DNA from: Lachnospiraceae bacterium
GTDB lineage: Bacteria > Bacillota > Clostridia > Lachnospirales > Lachnospiraceae
NCBI GenBank assembly: GCA_017484135.1
Contig: JAFUTQ010000021.1
Location: forward strand, 1 to 64,000
DNA length: 64,000 bases
Direction: 5' to 3'
The translations under genes and the position numbers were made by a program. The notes under the pieces were generated by a model. The model worked only from the letters and a program-made list of their open reading frames with translations, made no database searches and was not told the origin of the DNA. This document shows positions 17,512-26,141 of the stretch, piece by piece (the stretch's first letter is position 1; each line of letters opens with the position of its first letter).

Positions 17512-18177
17512 ATGACGGATATACTGGTGGTGGAAGACAATCTGGAAATGGGTACGCTGCTCTGTGATTTTTTGAAAAACGAGGGCTATTCCACCGCGCA
17601 TTGTACCGACGGAGAAGCGGCGGTGGAATATTTTGAACAAACGGGGGCAAAGCTTGTGGTGCTGGATGTGATGCTGCCCGGTCTTGACGGGTTTGCAGTC
17701 TGCAGAAAAATCCGTGAGATTTCCAATGCGCCCATTCTGATGGTCAGCGCAAAGACCGAAAAGGATGAGAAGCTGAACGGATTGCTGCTGGGGGCAGACG
17801 ATTACATCGAAAAGCCCTATGACATTGATATCCTGCTGGCAAAAATCCGGGGGATTTTTACCCGGCGCTACAACGAGGATGTTTTCTCCGACGGCTTCTT
17901 AAAAATTGACAAGAGCAGGCGCATGGCTTACAAGGGAGAGCAGCTGCTGGAGCTCACACAAAAGGAATTTGATCTGCTGAGTCTGCTCGTGGAAAATACA
18001 GGAAAGACGATGAACAAGGAGTTTTTGTTCAACACAATCTGGGGCTTTGACAGCTTCAGTGAGCCCCAGACTTTGACGGTACACATCAAGTGGCTTCGAC
18101 AGAAGCTGGAGACGGATCCCAAAAAGCCGAAGCACATTGTCACCGTATGGGGCGTCGGCTACCGCTACGAGAGGTAA
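17512..18177 (+). CDS. Response regulator, OmpR/PhoB family
   Basis: This transcription factor pairs with the following kinase and likely controls the ABC operon upstream. The 221-residue protein has a receiver domain with the acidic pair in ILVVEDN, phosphoacceptor Asp52 in VVLDVMLPG, Lys in GADDYIEKPY, and a C-terminal winged helix ending VWGVGYRYER. GGAGG at 17501-17505 is better spaced for ATG 17512 than for GTG 17509. The gene begins 26 bases after the ATPase stop. Confidence 0.92.
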   Translation: MTDILVVEDNLEMGTLLCDFLKNEGYSTAHCTDGEAAVEYFEQTGAKLVVLDVMLPGLDGFAVCRKIREISNAPILMVSAKTEKDEKLNGLLLGADDYIEKPYDIDILLAKIRGIFTRRYNEDVFSDGFLKIDKSRRMAYKGEQLLELTQKEFDLLSLLVENTGKTMNKEFLFNTIWGFDSFSEPQTLTVHIKWLRQKLETDPKKPKHIVTVWGVGYRYER

Positions 18178-18190
18178 AACAGGTAAAGGA

Positions 18191-19441
18191 ATGAAAAGCT
18201 TTTGGAAATTATTTGCAGCGGTACTCGCTTTGATTGCTGCGCTGCTGATCGGTGCAAATCTTCTTTTTTTCATAATAAACACAGATAAGGACGACACGGG
18301 TCGTCCTTATCGTGTTGAGGCGGAACGGATCGCGCTGGAGATTGAAAACGGTACTTACAGCGAGGAGCACTTACAAAATTATCATACTATCGTTGGGGTG
18401 GAAAAGCAGACCCCGGAAAAGAAAGAAAGCTTTTACGATTCGGACAGCGATTACCTGATGAAAGAAATTGACGGAACGCTGTACCGTTTTGATTATTTCT
18501 ATGGTTCTGATCGCAGGGCGGATTGGATCCTTTTGAACGGTTGTCTCTTTTTTGCTGCATTTTTGCTGATTCTTTTGCTGCTTATTTTAAGAAAAAAAAT
18601 TATCGCGCCCTTTGAAAAGATCAGGGAGGTTCCCTACGAGCTGGCAAAGGGACATTTATCTATTCCGTTAAAGGAAAACAAAGGCAAATACTTCGGCAGA
18701 TTTGTGTGGGGGCTTGACCTTCTGCGGGAAGAGCTGGAGCAGCAGAAGGCGGGGGAGCTTGCGCTGCAAAAGGAAAAAAAGACGCTTGTGCTTTCCCTGT
18801 CCCACGATCTCAAAACTCCGCTGGGCGTGATCGAGCTATATTCCAAGGCACTGGAAAAAGACTTATATACCGATGAGGTAAAGAAGAAACAGATTGCACA
18901 TGGCATTCATGAAAAATGTGAGGAAATCAAGGCATATGTGGATCAGATCATTCAGGCATCGCATGAGGACTTTCTCAGACTGGAGGTAAAAGAAGGGGAG
19001 TTTTACCTGTCGCAGGTCATCGGGCAGCTTCAGAGCTTTTATGCGGACAAGCTCGAGCTCTTCCAAACGGAGTTTGTGGTGGAAGCCTATACGGATTGTA
19101 TCTTAAGCGGGGACGCAGATCGTGCGGTGGAGGTTCTGCAGAATGTGATGGAAAATGCTATGAAATACGGGGATGGAAAAAGGATTACCGTTTCTTTTGC
19201 GACAGAGGAGGACTGTCAGCTCATTTCCATTCAAAACACCGGCTGTACCCTGAGTGACAACGAGCTTTCGCATATTTTTGAAAGCTTCTGGAGAGGCTCC
19301 AATGTGGGTTCGCAGGACGGCAGCGGGCTTGGTCTGTATATCTGTCAGCAGCTTATGCACCGGATGAAGGGAGATATTTTTGCGGAGTGCAGGGAGCAGA
19401 CGATGGTGGTGACTGTGGTGTTGCAAAGAAATGCATCATAA
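18191..19441 (+). CDS. Sensor histidine kinase
   Basis: This 416-residue membrane kinase is the partner of the preceding regulator. It has a membrane segment at about residues 7-29, an external domain of about 85 residues rich in charged residues, a second segment at about 112-134, a HAMP-like linker, phosphoacceptor His205 in LSLSHDLKTPLG, and an ATPase domain with GSGLGLYICQQL. ATG 18191 is chosen because the upstream in-frame codons lie inside the response regulator gene and the hydrophobic segment starts just after it. The ribosome binding site is weak (AAAGGA placed close), which may reflect coupling. Its moderate external domain differs from BceS-type kinases, which lack one. Confidence 0.9.
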   Translation: MKSFWKLFAAVLALIAALLIGANLLFFIINTDKDDTGRPYRVEAERIALEIENGTYSEEHLQNYHTIVGVEKQTPEKKESFYDSDSDYLMKEIDGTLYRFDYFYGSDRRADWILLNGCLFFAAFLLILLLLILRKKIIAPFEKIREVPYELAKGHLSIPLKENKGKYFGRFVWGLDLLREELEQQKAGELALQKEKKTLVLSLSHDLKTPLGVIELYSKALEKDLYTDEVKKKQIAHGIHEKCEEIKAYVDQIIQASHEDFLRLEVKEGEFYLSQVIGQLQSFYADKLELFQTEFVVEAYTDCILSGDADRAVEVLQNVMENAMKYGDGKRITVSFATEEDCQLISIQNTGCTLSDNELSHIFESFWRGSNVGSQDGSGLGLYICQQLMHRMKGDIFAECREQTMVVTVVLQRNAS

Positions 19442-19460
19442 GCGAGGAAAGGAGAATCCT

Positions 19461-20360
19461 ATGCGAAGAATCTTGGTAACCGGAGGAACGACATTTGTAA
19501 GCCGCTATACGGCACATTACTTTGTGGACAAGGGAGAGGAGGTGTACGTACTGAATCGGAATACAAAGGAACAGGTGTCCGGGGTAAAGCTGATCAAAGC
19601 GGATCGTCATGAGTTGGGAGAGCAATTAAAGAAGCGTTCCTTTGATGCAGTGTTCGATATTACTGCGTATACCGGTCAGGATGTGGCAGCCTTATGGGAT
19701 GCTCTGGGGGAATATGGAACGTATATCCTGATAAGCTCCAGCGCGGTTTATCCGGAGGATCGGGCGCAGCCATTTACGGAACACACAGAGCTTGGAGAAA
19801 ATAAATTCTGGGGCGCATATGGCACAAATAAAATAGAGGCCGAAGCGGAGCTTTTGAAAAGAGATCCGAATGCTAATATTTTGCGGCCGCCTTATTTATA
19901 CGGGGAAATGGACAATGTGTATCGGGAAGCCTTTGTATTTGACTGTGCATTGGCAGATCGAACATTTTATCTGCCGGGGGATGGGAGTATGAAGCTGCAG
20001 TTTTTCCACGTCAGGGATTTATGCAGAATGATGGAAAGGATTGTTGAAAAAAAGCCGGCAGAGCATATTTATAATGTGGGAAACCCCGAAACGGTATCCA
20101 TAAAGGAGTGGGTGCTTGCCTGCTATCAGGCGGCCGGGAAAACGCCCCGGTTTGTAAATGTGTATCAGGATATTGACCAGAGAAATTACTTCCCGTTTTA
20201 TGCGTATGAGTATGCGCTTGATATAAGCAGACAAGCGGAGCTGCTTTCCGATACTCTGCCCTTGGAGGAGGGATTAAAGTCGGCTTTTGGGTGGTATCAG
20301 AAGCATCCGGATCAGGTAAATCGAAAAACGTATATGGAGTACATTGACGAAAATTTGTAA
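19461..20360 (+). CDS. NAD-dependent epimerase/dehydratase family protein
   Basis: This 299-residue protein has the extended short-chain dehydrogenase fold. The nucleotide-binding motif is the variant TGGTTFVSRY at residues 7-16 in place of the classic TGGAGFIG, and the active-site pair is in AYGTNKIEAE (YxxxK). This variant is common in a subgroup of Firmicutes reductase/epimerase proteins of unknown substrate. AAGGAG precedes ATG 19461, which lies 19 bases past the kinase stop, so it may be transcribed with the exporter block although no functional link is apparent. Confidence 0.85.
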   Translation: MRRILVTGGTTFVSRYTAHYFVDKGEEVYVLNRNTKEQVSGVKLIKADRHELGEQLKKRSFDAVFDITAYTGQDVAALWDALGEYGTYILISSSAVYPEDRAQPFTEHTELGENKFWGAYGTNKIEAEAELLKRDPNANILRPPYLYGEMDNVYREAFVFDCALADRTFYLPGDGSMKLQFFHVRDLCRMMERIVEKKPAEHIYNVGNPETVSIKEWVLACYQAAGKTPRFVNVYQDIDQRNYFPFYAYEYALDISRQAELLSDTLPLEEGLKSAFGWYQKHPDQVNRKTYMEYIDENL

Positions 20361-20585
20361 ATATGGAGCTGGGCGTGGAGTTTCATAGAAAGGCAATTTG
20401 TGAGATGCTACGCGTATGCAGGGAAGTCCGGATATTTCCGATTGTGATTCGTGTTTTTTTCGCTAAAAAACAGGTGGTAGATTTTGAAGCTGAAGTGAAG
20501 TATAATGAGACTCAAGGGGGCATAGAATTTTGAAAAATCAATCATAATAATTTTAGAAAATATTTTTGTTTGAGGAGATGATGAT

Positions 20586-20789
20586 ATGAGAACTGCTGCG
20601 ATACCTACAACGGAAGAAAGTATACGGATGATGCAGGATTATCTTGAAGAATTTCGAGAGTTGAAGAGAAAAAATCCTGAGAAGGCAAAGAACATAGCGC
20701 AAAAAGAACTTATAGAAATCGGAGTACTGGATGAACAGGGAAATCCCAAAGAAAATATTGTGACAGGACATTTCTTTGGATGGGACTAA
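20586..20789 (+). CDS. Putative antitoxin of a toxin-antitoxin pair
   Basis: This 67-residue, charged, helical protein has no membrane segment. The C-terminal half (AQKELIEIGVLDEQGNPK) resembles the ends of small antitoxin or regulatory partner proteins found next to toxin genes. It has a GAGGAG ribosome binding site and lies nine bases before the next gene, an antitoxin-first layout. Both genes are visibly richer in A and T than their neighbours, which suggests horizontal acquisition. I cannot assign a named family, and the role is inferred from size, spacing and the neighbouring ADP-ribosyltransferase-like protein. Confidence 0.6.
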   Translation: MRTAAIPTTEESIRMMQDYLEEFRELKRKNPEKAKNIAQKELIEIGVLDEQGNPKENIVTGHFFGWD

Positions 20790-20798
20790 AGGAGGAAT

Positions 20799-21404
20799 AT
20801 GGAAAGTATTTTGAATACAATGTATTCCAAATTACCAAATCTTGTTTTAGGGTTTCACGGATGCAAAAAAGATACATATGAGCAGGTGCTTTATTACCAT
20901 CAGCATTTGAAAAAAAGTGAAAATGAATACGATTGGTTAGGTCACGGAATATATTTTTGGGAAAATAATTATCAAAGAGCGAGAGAGTGGGCATATAATC
21001 GATACAGTCGAGATGGTATGGTCATAGGCGCTGTTTTAGATTTGGGATACTGTTTGAATTTAACAGATTATGAAAGTTCTGGCATATTGAAGATGGGGTA
21101 TGAATTGTTGAAAGAAAAATGTTCGGACACTCAACTGCCCCAAAATAAAATGGGAACATCAAAGATTGATTTGTTATTGAGAAATTTGGATTGTGCAGTG
21201 ATACAAACGGTACAGTCCTTTTTTGAAAAACAGGATATGCCACAATATGATTCGGTTCGCGGAGTCTTTACAGAGGGTAATCCCGTTTATCCCGGAGCGG
21301 GGGTTTTTGAAAAGACGCATATACAGATTTGTATCGTGAATCCAAATTGTATAAAAGGATATTTTTCGCCAATGGAACCAAATGAGGAGTACCGTATTCC
21401 ATAA
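20799..21404 (+). CDS. Putative ADP-ribosyltransferase-like toxin
   Basis: This 201-residue cytosolic protein begins with LGFHG (His20) and then has YDWLGHGIYFWE (residues 44-55) followed by RAREWA. The H-G, GxGIYFW and A..WA series resembles the core of PARP-like/DUF3990-type ADP-ribosyltransferase folds, where His and Tyr contact NAD. A catalytic Glu cannot be assigned with certainty. AAAGGAGG precedes the ATG. It is preceded at nine bases by a small charged protein and has AT-rich composition, consistent with a mobile toxin-antitoxin or defence module. Similar proteins are usually annotated as hypothetical. Confidence 0.6.
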   Translation: MESILNTMYSKLPNLVLGFHGCKKDTYEQVLYYHQHLKKSENEYDWLGHGIYFWENNYQRAREWAYNRYSRDGMVIGAVLDLGYCLNLTDYESSGILKMGYELLKEKCSDTQLPQNKMGTSKIDLLLRNLDCAVIQTVQSFFEKQDMPQYDSVRGVFTEGNPVYPGAGVFEKTHIQICIVNPNCIKGYFSPMEPNEEYRIP

Positions 21405-21490
21405 CATTTGTGTGGGAAGAAAGAAGTGTGATATACTGGGGAGCGATACATGGAACAGTCCTGCACAATTGTCAGAGTTGAGGGGTTATC

Positions 21491-21979
21491 ATGATTGAGC
21501 ATCCGATTCCGCCGGTTTATAATGAACAGTCAAGAGTTTTGATTCTTGGCAGCTTTCCGTCCGTCAAGTCAAGAGAGATGGGATTTTTTTATGGGCATCC
21601 CCAGAATCGTTTTTGGAAGGTACTTTCTGCTATTTTTCGTGAGGAAGTTCCGGTGGGTGTGGACGAGCGAAAAAACTTCCTCCTGCGAAATAAGGTTGCG
21701 GTATGGGATGTGATCGGCTCCTGCGATATTGTCGGATCTTCGGATTCCAGTATCAAAAATGTTGTTGTGAATGATTTGTCGGTAATTTTCGAGACGGCGG
21801 ACATTCGTCAGATCTTTGTAAATGGGAGGACTGCCGCAAGAATGTTTGACAAGTATCTAAAACCACAAATCAAAAGGGGTGCGATCTGCCTTCCGTCCAC
21901 AAGTCCCGCGAATGCAGCGTGGAGTCTTGAGCGTTTGACGGAGGCATGGAGCGATGTGGGGGCATTTATTCGCATGTGA
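21491..21979 (+). CDS. DNA-deoxyinosine glycosylase (UDG superfamily)
   Basis: This 162-residue enzyme belongs to the family 6 (HDG) branch of the uracil-DNA glycosylase superfamily, which removes hypoxanthine produced by adenine deamination. The N-terminal motif GSFPSVKSREMGFFYGHPQN and the later LPSTSPANAA motif are diagnostic, and the compact length is normal for the family. It acts in base excision repair in the cytoplasm. It stands alone between the toxin-antitoxin-like pair and the riboflavin operon and probably has its own promoter. Confidence 0.88.
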   Translation: MIEHPIPPVYNEQSRVLILGSFPSVKSREMGFFYGHPQNRFWKVLSAIFREEVPVGVDERKNFLLRNKVAVWDVIGSCDIVGSSDSSIKNVVVNDLSVIFETADIRQIFVNGRTAARMFDKYLKPQIKRGAICLPSTSPANAAWSLERLTEAWSDVGAFIRM

Positions 21980-22026
21980 TAGTGGCTATGGTTGAGCTGT
22001 TCCGGTTCGGGATGTTACGAAAGGGC

Positions 22027-22055
22027 TTGCATCTTGACTTGTAGTTCGATATAAT
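22027..22055 (+). promoter_or_regulatory. Promoter of the riboflavin operon
   Basis: TTGCAT (22027-22032), 17 bases, TATAAT (22050-22055). Transcription would start near 22062, about 55 bases before the FMN aptamer. Confidence 0.65.
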
Positions 22056-22116
22056 AACAGATGCGTATCAATGTGCAAAACAAGGATTTTCATATGACAT
22101 AAAATGATATAAGGAA

Positions 22117-22235
22117 CGTCTTCAGGGCGGGGTGTGATTCCCCACCGGCGGTGTGCTGATGACAGCGAGCCCGCGAGCCGAGAGGCATGATTCGGTGTGA
22201 TTCCGAAGCCGACAGTATAGTCTGGATGGGAGAAG
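22117..22235 (+). promoter_or_regulatory. FMN riboswitch (RFN element)
   Basis: The conserved RFN blocks are all present and in order: the 5' arm with TTCAGGGCGGGGTG, the ATTCCCCACCGGCGGT block, AGCCCGCGAGC, the GATTCGGTG...TTCCGAAGCCGACAGT helix, and the closing TCTGGATGGGAGAAG. FMN binding is expected to switch off the downstream rib genes. A terminator hairpin follows at 22277-22315, so control is probably at transcription. Confidence 0.97.
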
Positions 22236-22276
22236 CGATGCAAAATATTGAACCAAGCGATCAAGAAAATGTGATG

Positions 22277-22315
22277 CGTCCTGAAACCGTAGGCGGGTTT
22301 TGGGACGTTTCTTTT
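22277..22315 (+). terminator. Riboswitch-controlled intrinsic terminator
   Basis: CGTCC-tg-AAACC pairs with GGGTTT-t-GGGACG, followed by TTTCTTTT. It lies between the FMN aptamer and ribD and is the natural expression platform of the riboswitch. Confidence 0.8.
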
Positions 22316-22339
22316 ATGCGCAGAAAAGGCGGTGAGCAT

Positions 22340-23425
22340 TTGACAGATCAGGATTATATGCGGCGGGCGATCGAACTGGCAAAGCAGGGGCTGGGCTACA
22401 CCAATCCAAACCCCATGGTGGGCGCAGTGATTGTTAAGGACGACAAAATCATAGGGGAGGGCTATCATGCCAGATGTGGCGGGCTTCACGCAGAGCGAAG
22501 CGCATTGGAAGCCCTGACGGAGTCGGCGGAGGGGGCGACCATTTACGTCACCTTGGAGCCCTGTTGTCATTTTGGGAAACAGCCGCCCTGCACACAGGCA
22601 ATTTTAGACCACAAGATCAAGCGGGTCGTCATAGGCTCCCGGGACCCGAATCCACTGGTAGCGGGAAAGGGCGTAACGTATTTGCGGGAGGCGGGGGTGA
22701 TCGTGGAGGAGGACGTTCTGAGAGAAGAATGTGATGCATTAAACCCTGTCTTTTTTCACTATATTACCAAGAAAACTCCCTATGTGGTGTTAAAATATGC
22801 CATGACCGCAGACGGAAAGATTGCGACCAGAACCGGTGCGTCCAAGTGGATTACCGGGGAGGCGGCCCGAAACCGGGTGCAGCATATGAGGCATCGCTAC
22901 ATGGGGATCATGGCGGGCATCGGCACGGTGCTGGCGGATGACCCGATGCTGAACGTCCGGATCGAGGGTCTGAAAAGTCCCATCCGTATCATCTGTGACA
23001 GTGGGCTGCGCATTCCGCTGGAGTCTCAGATTGTGCAGACCGCAAAGGAATATCAGACCATTGTGGCATATGCGCAGGGAGATCCGAAAAAGCAGCAGCA
23101 GCTGATTGCGAAAGGAATTCAGCTGGAGCAGGTGGAAGCGGCAGACGGACAGCTTGATCTGCGCCAATTGATGGTACGATTGGGCGAACTTGGGATAGAC
23201 AGTGTTCTGGTGGAGGGCGGCGGAACCCTCAATGACAGTCTGGTGCGCGCCGGGCTGGTCGATCAGATGGAGGTGTTCGTGGCACCAAAAATATTCGGCG
23301 GCAGCGCTGCAAAGACTCCGGTAGAAGGCGTAGGAATCGAAACGCCGGCGGAGGCTGTGCAGTTTCATCTGACCGGGACAGAGCCCATAGGGGATGATGT
23401 GCTGCTGTGCTATATGAGAGGATGA
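22340..23425 (+). CDS. ribD: Bifunctional diaminohydroxyphosphoribosylaminopyrimidine deaminase / 5-amino-6-(5-phosphoribosylamino)uracil reductase
   Basis: RibD performs the second and third steps of riboflavin synthesis. The N-terminal zinc deaminase domain has GGLHAERSALE and EPCCHFGKQPPCT; the C-terminal reductase domain begins near YVVLKYAMTADGKIATRTG and includes VEGGGTLNDSL. A TTG start at 22340 is preferred: it gives 361 residues, matches the family N-terminus (TDQDYMRRAIELA) and follows AAGGCGGTGAG. The frame is open upstream to 22187, but those codons lie in the riboswitch and terminator. It is the first gene of the riboswitch-controlled operon and runs into ribE after 11 bases. Confidence 0.95.
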   Translation: MTDQDYMRRAIELAKQGLGYTNPNPMVGAVIVKDDKIIGEGYHARCGGLHAERSALEALTESAEGATIYVTLEPCCHFGKQPPCTQAILDHKIKRVVIGSRDPNPLVAGKGVTYLREAGVIVEEDVLREECDALNPVFFHYITKKTPYVVLKYAMTADGKIATRTGASKWITGEAARNRVQHMRHRYMGIMAGIGTVLADDPMLNVRIEGLKSPIRIICDSGLRIPLESQIVQTAKEYQTIVAYAQGDPKKQQQLIAKGIQLEQVEAADGQLDLRQLMVRLGELGIDSVLVEGGGTLNDSLVRAGLVDQMEVFVAPKIFGGSAAKTPVEGVGIETPAEAVQFHLTGTEPIGDDVLLCYMRG

Positions 23426-23436
23426 AAGGAGGCAAC

Positions 23437-24084
23437 ATGTTTACAGGGATCATAGAGGAGCTTGGAACGATTCAGCGTCTCAATATACAGGGAACCTCCG
23501 GCGAAATTGCGGTCCTGGCGAACACCGTATTGGAGCACACCAGGATCGGAGACAGCATTGCAGTCAACGGAATCTGTCTGACCGTGACCGCCCTTCGCCC
23601 GGATGGTTTTTCCGCGGATATCATGGCGGAGACAGTGCGTCGTTCGGGGTTAAAAAATGCCAGGGCGGGAGACCGGGTAAATCTGGAACGGGCTATGGCG
23701 GCGGACGGCAGATTTGGCGGACATATCGTATCCGGGCATATAGACGGGACAGGAACCATCACGTCCTGCCGACAGGAGGAAAATGCGGTGTGGGTAACCA
23801 TCGCGGCAGATCCCCGGATCTTGAATCTGATTGTAGAAAAAGGCTCCATCTGCATTGACGGGATCAGTCTTACCGTGGCGGCGGTGACAGAACAGGAGTT
23901 TCAGGTGTCTGTCATTCCCCACACCGCAGCGCAGACCACATTGATTCATAAGCGCGTGGGTGATTCCGTGAATCTGGAGAATGATGTGGTCGGGAAATAT
24001 GTTCAGAAGCTGTTGGGGCTCACGGGATCGGAGCCGGAGAACTCCGGCTTGACACTGGAAATGCTCACGGAGCTGGGATATTAA
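23437..24084 (+). CDS. ribE: Riboflavin synthase, alpha chain
   Basis: This enzyme dismutates two molecules of 6,7-dimethyl-8-ribityllumazine into riboflavin and the aminopyrimidine. The 215-residue protein has two repeated lumazine-binding domains, one beginning [10 protein letters not shown] and the other marked by [13 protein letters not shown], with the family C-terminus KYVQKLL. AAAGGAGG lies seven bases before ATG 23437; earlier in-frame Met codons fall within ribD. The operon order ribD-ribE-ribBA-ribH is the standard Firmicutes arrangement. Confidence 0.95.
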   Translation: MFTGIIEELGTIQRLNIQGTSGEIAVLANTVLEHTRIGDSIAVNGICLTVTALRPDGFSADIMAETVRRSGLKNARAGDRVNLERAMAADGRFGGHIVSGHIDGTGTITSCRQEENAVWVTIAADPRILNLIVEKGSICIDGISLTVAAVTEQEFQVSVIPHTAAQTTLIHKRVGDSVNLENDVVGKYVQKLLGLTGSEPENSGLTLEMLTELGY

Positions 24085-24157
24085 GCCGGCTCTGTCGACA
24101 GAAACTTTTGATCCGGGGACGGATATGCGCAACCGGAGCACAGGAAAGGAGAAAAAC

Positions 24158-25369
24158 GTGGAGTATAATTATAACACTGTGGAAGAGGCATTGGAGGAGC
24201 TTCGTGCAGGAAAGATTATTTTAGTGACAGACGATCCCGAGCGTGAGAATGAGGGGGACATGATCTGTGCAGGAGAATTTGCCACACAGGAAAACATTAA
24301 TTTTATGGCGTGCCACGCCAAGGGCTTGATCTGCACTCCTATGAGTGCGGAACTGGCGGCAAAGCTGGGCTTTCCGCAGATGGTATCGGAGAATACCGAC
24401 AATCACAGTACCGCATTTACTGTGTCCATTGACCATATGGATACGACCACCGGGATTTCGGCGGCCGAGCGTGCCTTTACCATGCAGCAATGCTGCAGCG
24501 AGGCGGCAAAACCATCGGATTTCCGGCATCCGGGGCATGTCTTTCCGCTGGTGGCCAGAGAGGGAGGCGTGCTGGTAAGAAGCGGTCACACCGAGGCCAC
24601 CGTGGATCTGATGAAGCTGGCGGGATTAAAGGAGTGCGGCGTCTGCTGTGAGATCATGGAGGAGGATGGCACCATGATGCGCACACCCAATCTTTGGAAG
24701 CTGGCAGAGGAGTACGGACTGAAGTTTATCACGATCAAGGCGCTGCAGGATTATATTCATGTGCATGTAAAGCATGTGCAGCGCATGGCGGACGCAAAGC
24801 TGCCGACTAAATATGGTGAATTCCGCATCGTTGGCTTCGTCAATGACATTACCGGAGAGCATCATGTAGCACTGGTAAAGGGCGAGATCGGGGACGGGGA
24901 AGATGTGCTCTGCCGGGTTCATTCCGAGTGCCTGACCGGAGACACCTTTGGCTCGCTGCGCTGTGACTGCGGAGAACAGCTGGAAAAAGCCATGGAGCAG
25001 GTGCAGAAGGAGGGCAGAGGGGTTATTTTGTATATGCGGCAGGAGGGCAGAGGAATCGGCCTGATCAATAAATTAAAAGCGTATGAGCTGCAGGAACAAG
25101 GCTATGATACGGTGGAGGCAAACGTGAAGCTGGGCTTTGCGCCGGATCTGCGGGAATACTGGGCAGGGGCGCAGATTTTATCCGATCTGGGGGTAAAATC
25201 CCTGAGACTTCTGACTAATAACCCCGACAAGGTCTATGGACTGGAAGGCTTTGGTCTGACGATTAAGGAGCGCGTGCCCATCGAAATCAAACCGCAGAAA
25301 TATGATTTGCGTTATATTCGGACGAAGCAGGAGAAGATGGGACATATATTTGAGCATATTGAGATGTAG
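24158..25369 (+). CDS. ribBA: Bifunctional 3,4-dihydroxy-2-butanone-4-phosphate synthase / GTP cyclohydrolase II
   Basis: This fusion makes both starting materials of riboflavin synthesis. The N-terminal DHBP synthase domain has the acidic [10 protein letters not shown] motif and [10 protein letters not shown]; the C-terminal cyclohydrolase II domain has the zinc motif [17 protein letters not shown] and [13 protein letters not shown] start at 24158 follows AAAGGAG at seven bases and gives 403 residues, the normal length. An upstream in-frame ATG at 24125 has no ribosome binding site. A structured intergenic element of about 220 bases separates it from ribH. Confidence 0.95.
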   Translation: MEYNYNTVEEALEELRAGKIILVTDDPERENEGDMICAGEFATQENINFMACHAKGLICTPMSAELAAKLGFPQMVSENTDNHSTAFTVSIDHMDTTTGISAAERAFTMQQCCSEAAKPSDFRHPGHVFPLVAREGGVLVRSGHTEATVDLMKLAGLKECGVCCEIMEEDGTMMRTPNLWKLAEEYGLKFITIKALQDYIHVHVKHVQRMADAKLPTKYGEFRIVGFVNDITGEHHVALVKGEIGDGEDVLCRVHSECLTGDTFGSLRCDCGEQLEKAMEQVQKEGRGVILYMRQEGRGIGLINKLKAYELQEQGYDTVEANVKLGFAPDLREYWAGAQILSDLGVKSLRLLTNNPDKVYGLEGFGLTIKERVPIEIKPQKYDLRYIRTKQEKMGHIFEHIEM

Positions 25370-25374
25370 TGAGG

Positions 25375-25593
25375 GGAGTCAAAAGGTCATGCCGACGGAG
25401 TCGGCATTGACTCTTTGTGCAAGAAATCGTCTCGGAAAGCTAGAGGAGGAAGCCCATTGAGCGAAGCTCATTTCAAAATGGCTTCCGACGACATGGCAGG
25501 TGACGCGGAGCGGCGCGTGCCGGTTCCATCTTTCCGATCCGATTTTTTGCACAAAGGGTTCACATCGTTTCACGATGTGAACCTTTTGACTCC
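25375..25593. repeat. Large nested inverted-repeat element between ribBA and ribH
   Basis: The outermost arms are a perfect 13-bp inverted repeat (25375-25387 and 25581-25593). Inside are an 8-bp hairpin (25389-25407), a 17-bp stem (25413-25429 with 25540-25556, one G-T pair), a further CGGAAAG/CTTTCCG stem, a hairpin with arms GAAGCC/GGCTTC near 25450-25494, and an 11-bp hairpin at 25557-25583 that competes with the outer 3' arm. No open reading frame explains it. It may be a structured RNA, a processing or attenuation site, or a dispersed palindromic repeat. Confidence 0.8.
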
Positions 25594-25667
25594 AACATGT
25601 AAAGTATTTCGGCAGGATTCTAAAACATCATACCAAATAAAACCATATCTTGAAAGGAAGAAAAAAG

Positions 25668-26141
25668 ATGAGAGAAATTCAGTTATTGGAAGGAAATGTA
25701 GTCGCAAGAGAGGGGATGCGCGTGGCAATCGTGGCATCCAGATTCAACGAGATCATTGTGAACAAGCTGCTGGGCGGCGCAGTAGATGGGTTGGTTCGTC
25801 ACGGCGTGGAGGAGGACAACATCACGGCAGCGTGGGTTCCGGGAGCATTTGAGATTCCGGTAGCGGCAAAAAAACTGGCGGAGTCCGGAAAATACGATGC
25901 GGTGATCTGTGTAGGCGCAGTCATCCGCGGACAGACCTCACATTATGATTATGTTTGCAATGAGGTGTCCAAGGGAATCGCACAGGTGGGCTTATCCACC
26001 GGACTTCCGGTATTGTTTGGAATTGTCACCACAGAAAATATTGAGCAGGCCATCGCGCGGGCAGGAAGCAAGGCAGGGAACAAGGGCTACGACTGTGCTT
26101 TGTCCGCCATCGAGATGGTAAATCTGTTGGAGCAGATCTGA
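25668..26141 (+). CDS. ribH: 6,7-dimethyl-8-ribityllumazine synthase
   Basis: Lumazine synthase condenses the ribitylaminopyrimidine with dihydroxybutanone phosphate and assembles as a shell-like oligomer. The 157-residue protein carries [31 protein letters not shown] with the catalytic His, and [12 protein letters not shown] 25668 is chosen because GAAAGGAAG precedes it and the family N-terminus ([11 protein letters not shown]) starts there, rather than at 25650. Its stop codon shares one base with the next start (TGATG). Confidence 0.95.
   Translation: MREIQLLEGNVVAREGMRVAIVASRFNEIIVNKLLGGAVDGLVRHGVEEDNITAAWVPGAFEIPVAAKKLAESGKYDAVICVGAVIRGQTSHYDYVCNEVSKGIAQVGLSTGLPVLFGIVTTENIEQAIARAGSKAGNKGYDCALSAIEMVNLLEQI

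Noticed and set aside
20361..20585. Promoter for the toxin-antitoxin-like pair at TATAAT 20501-20506
   Set aside because: The -10 box is good, but no acceptable -35 hexamer is found at 16-18 bases, so it is left uncalled.
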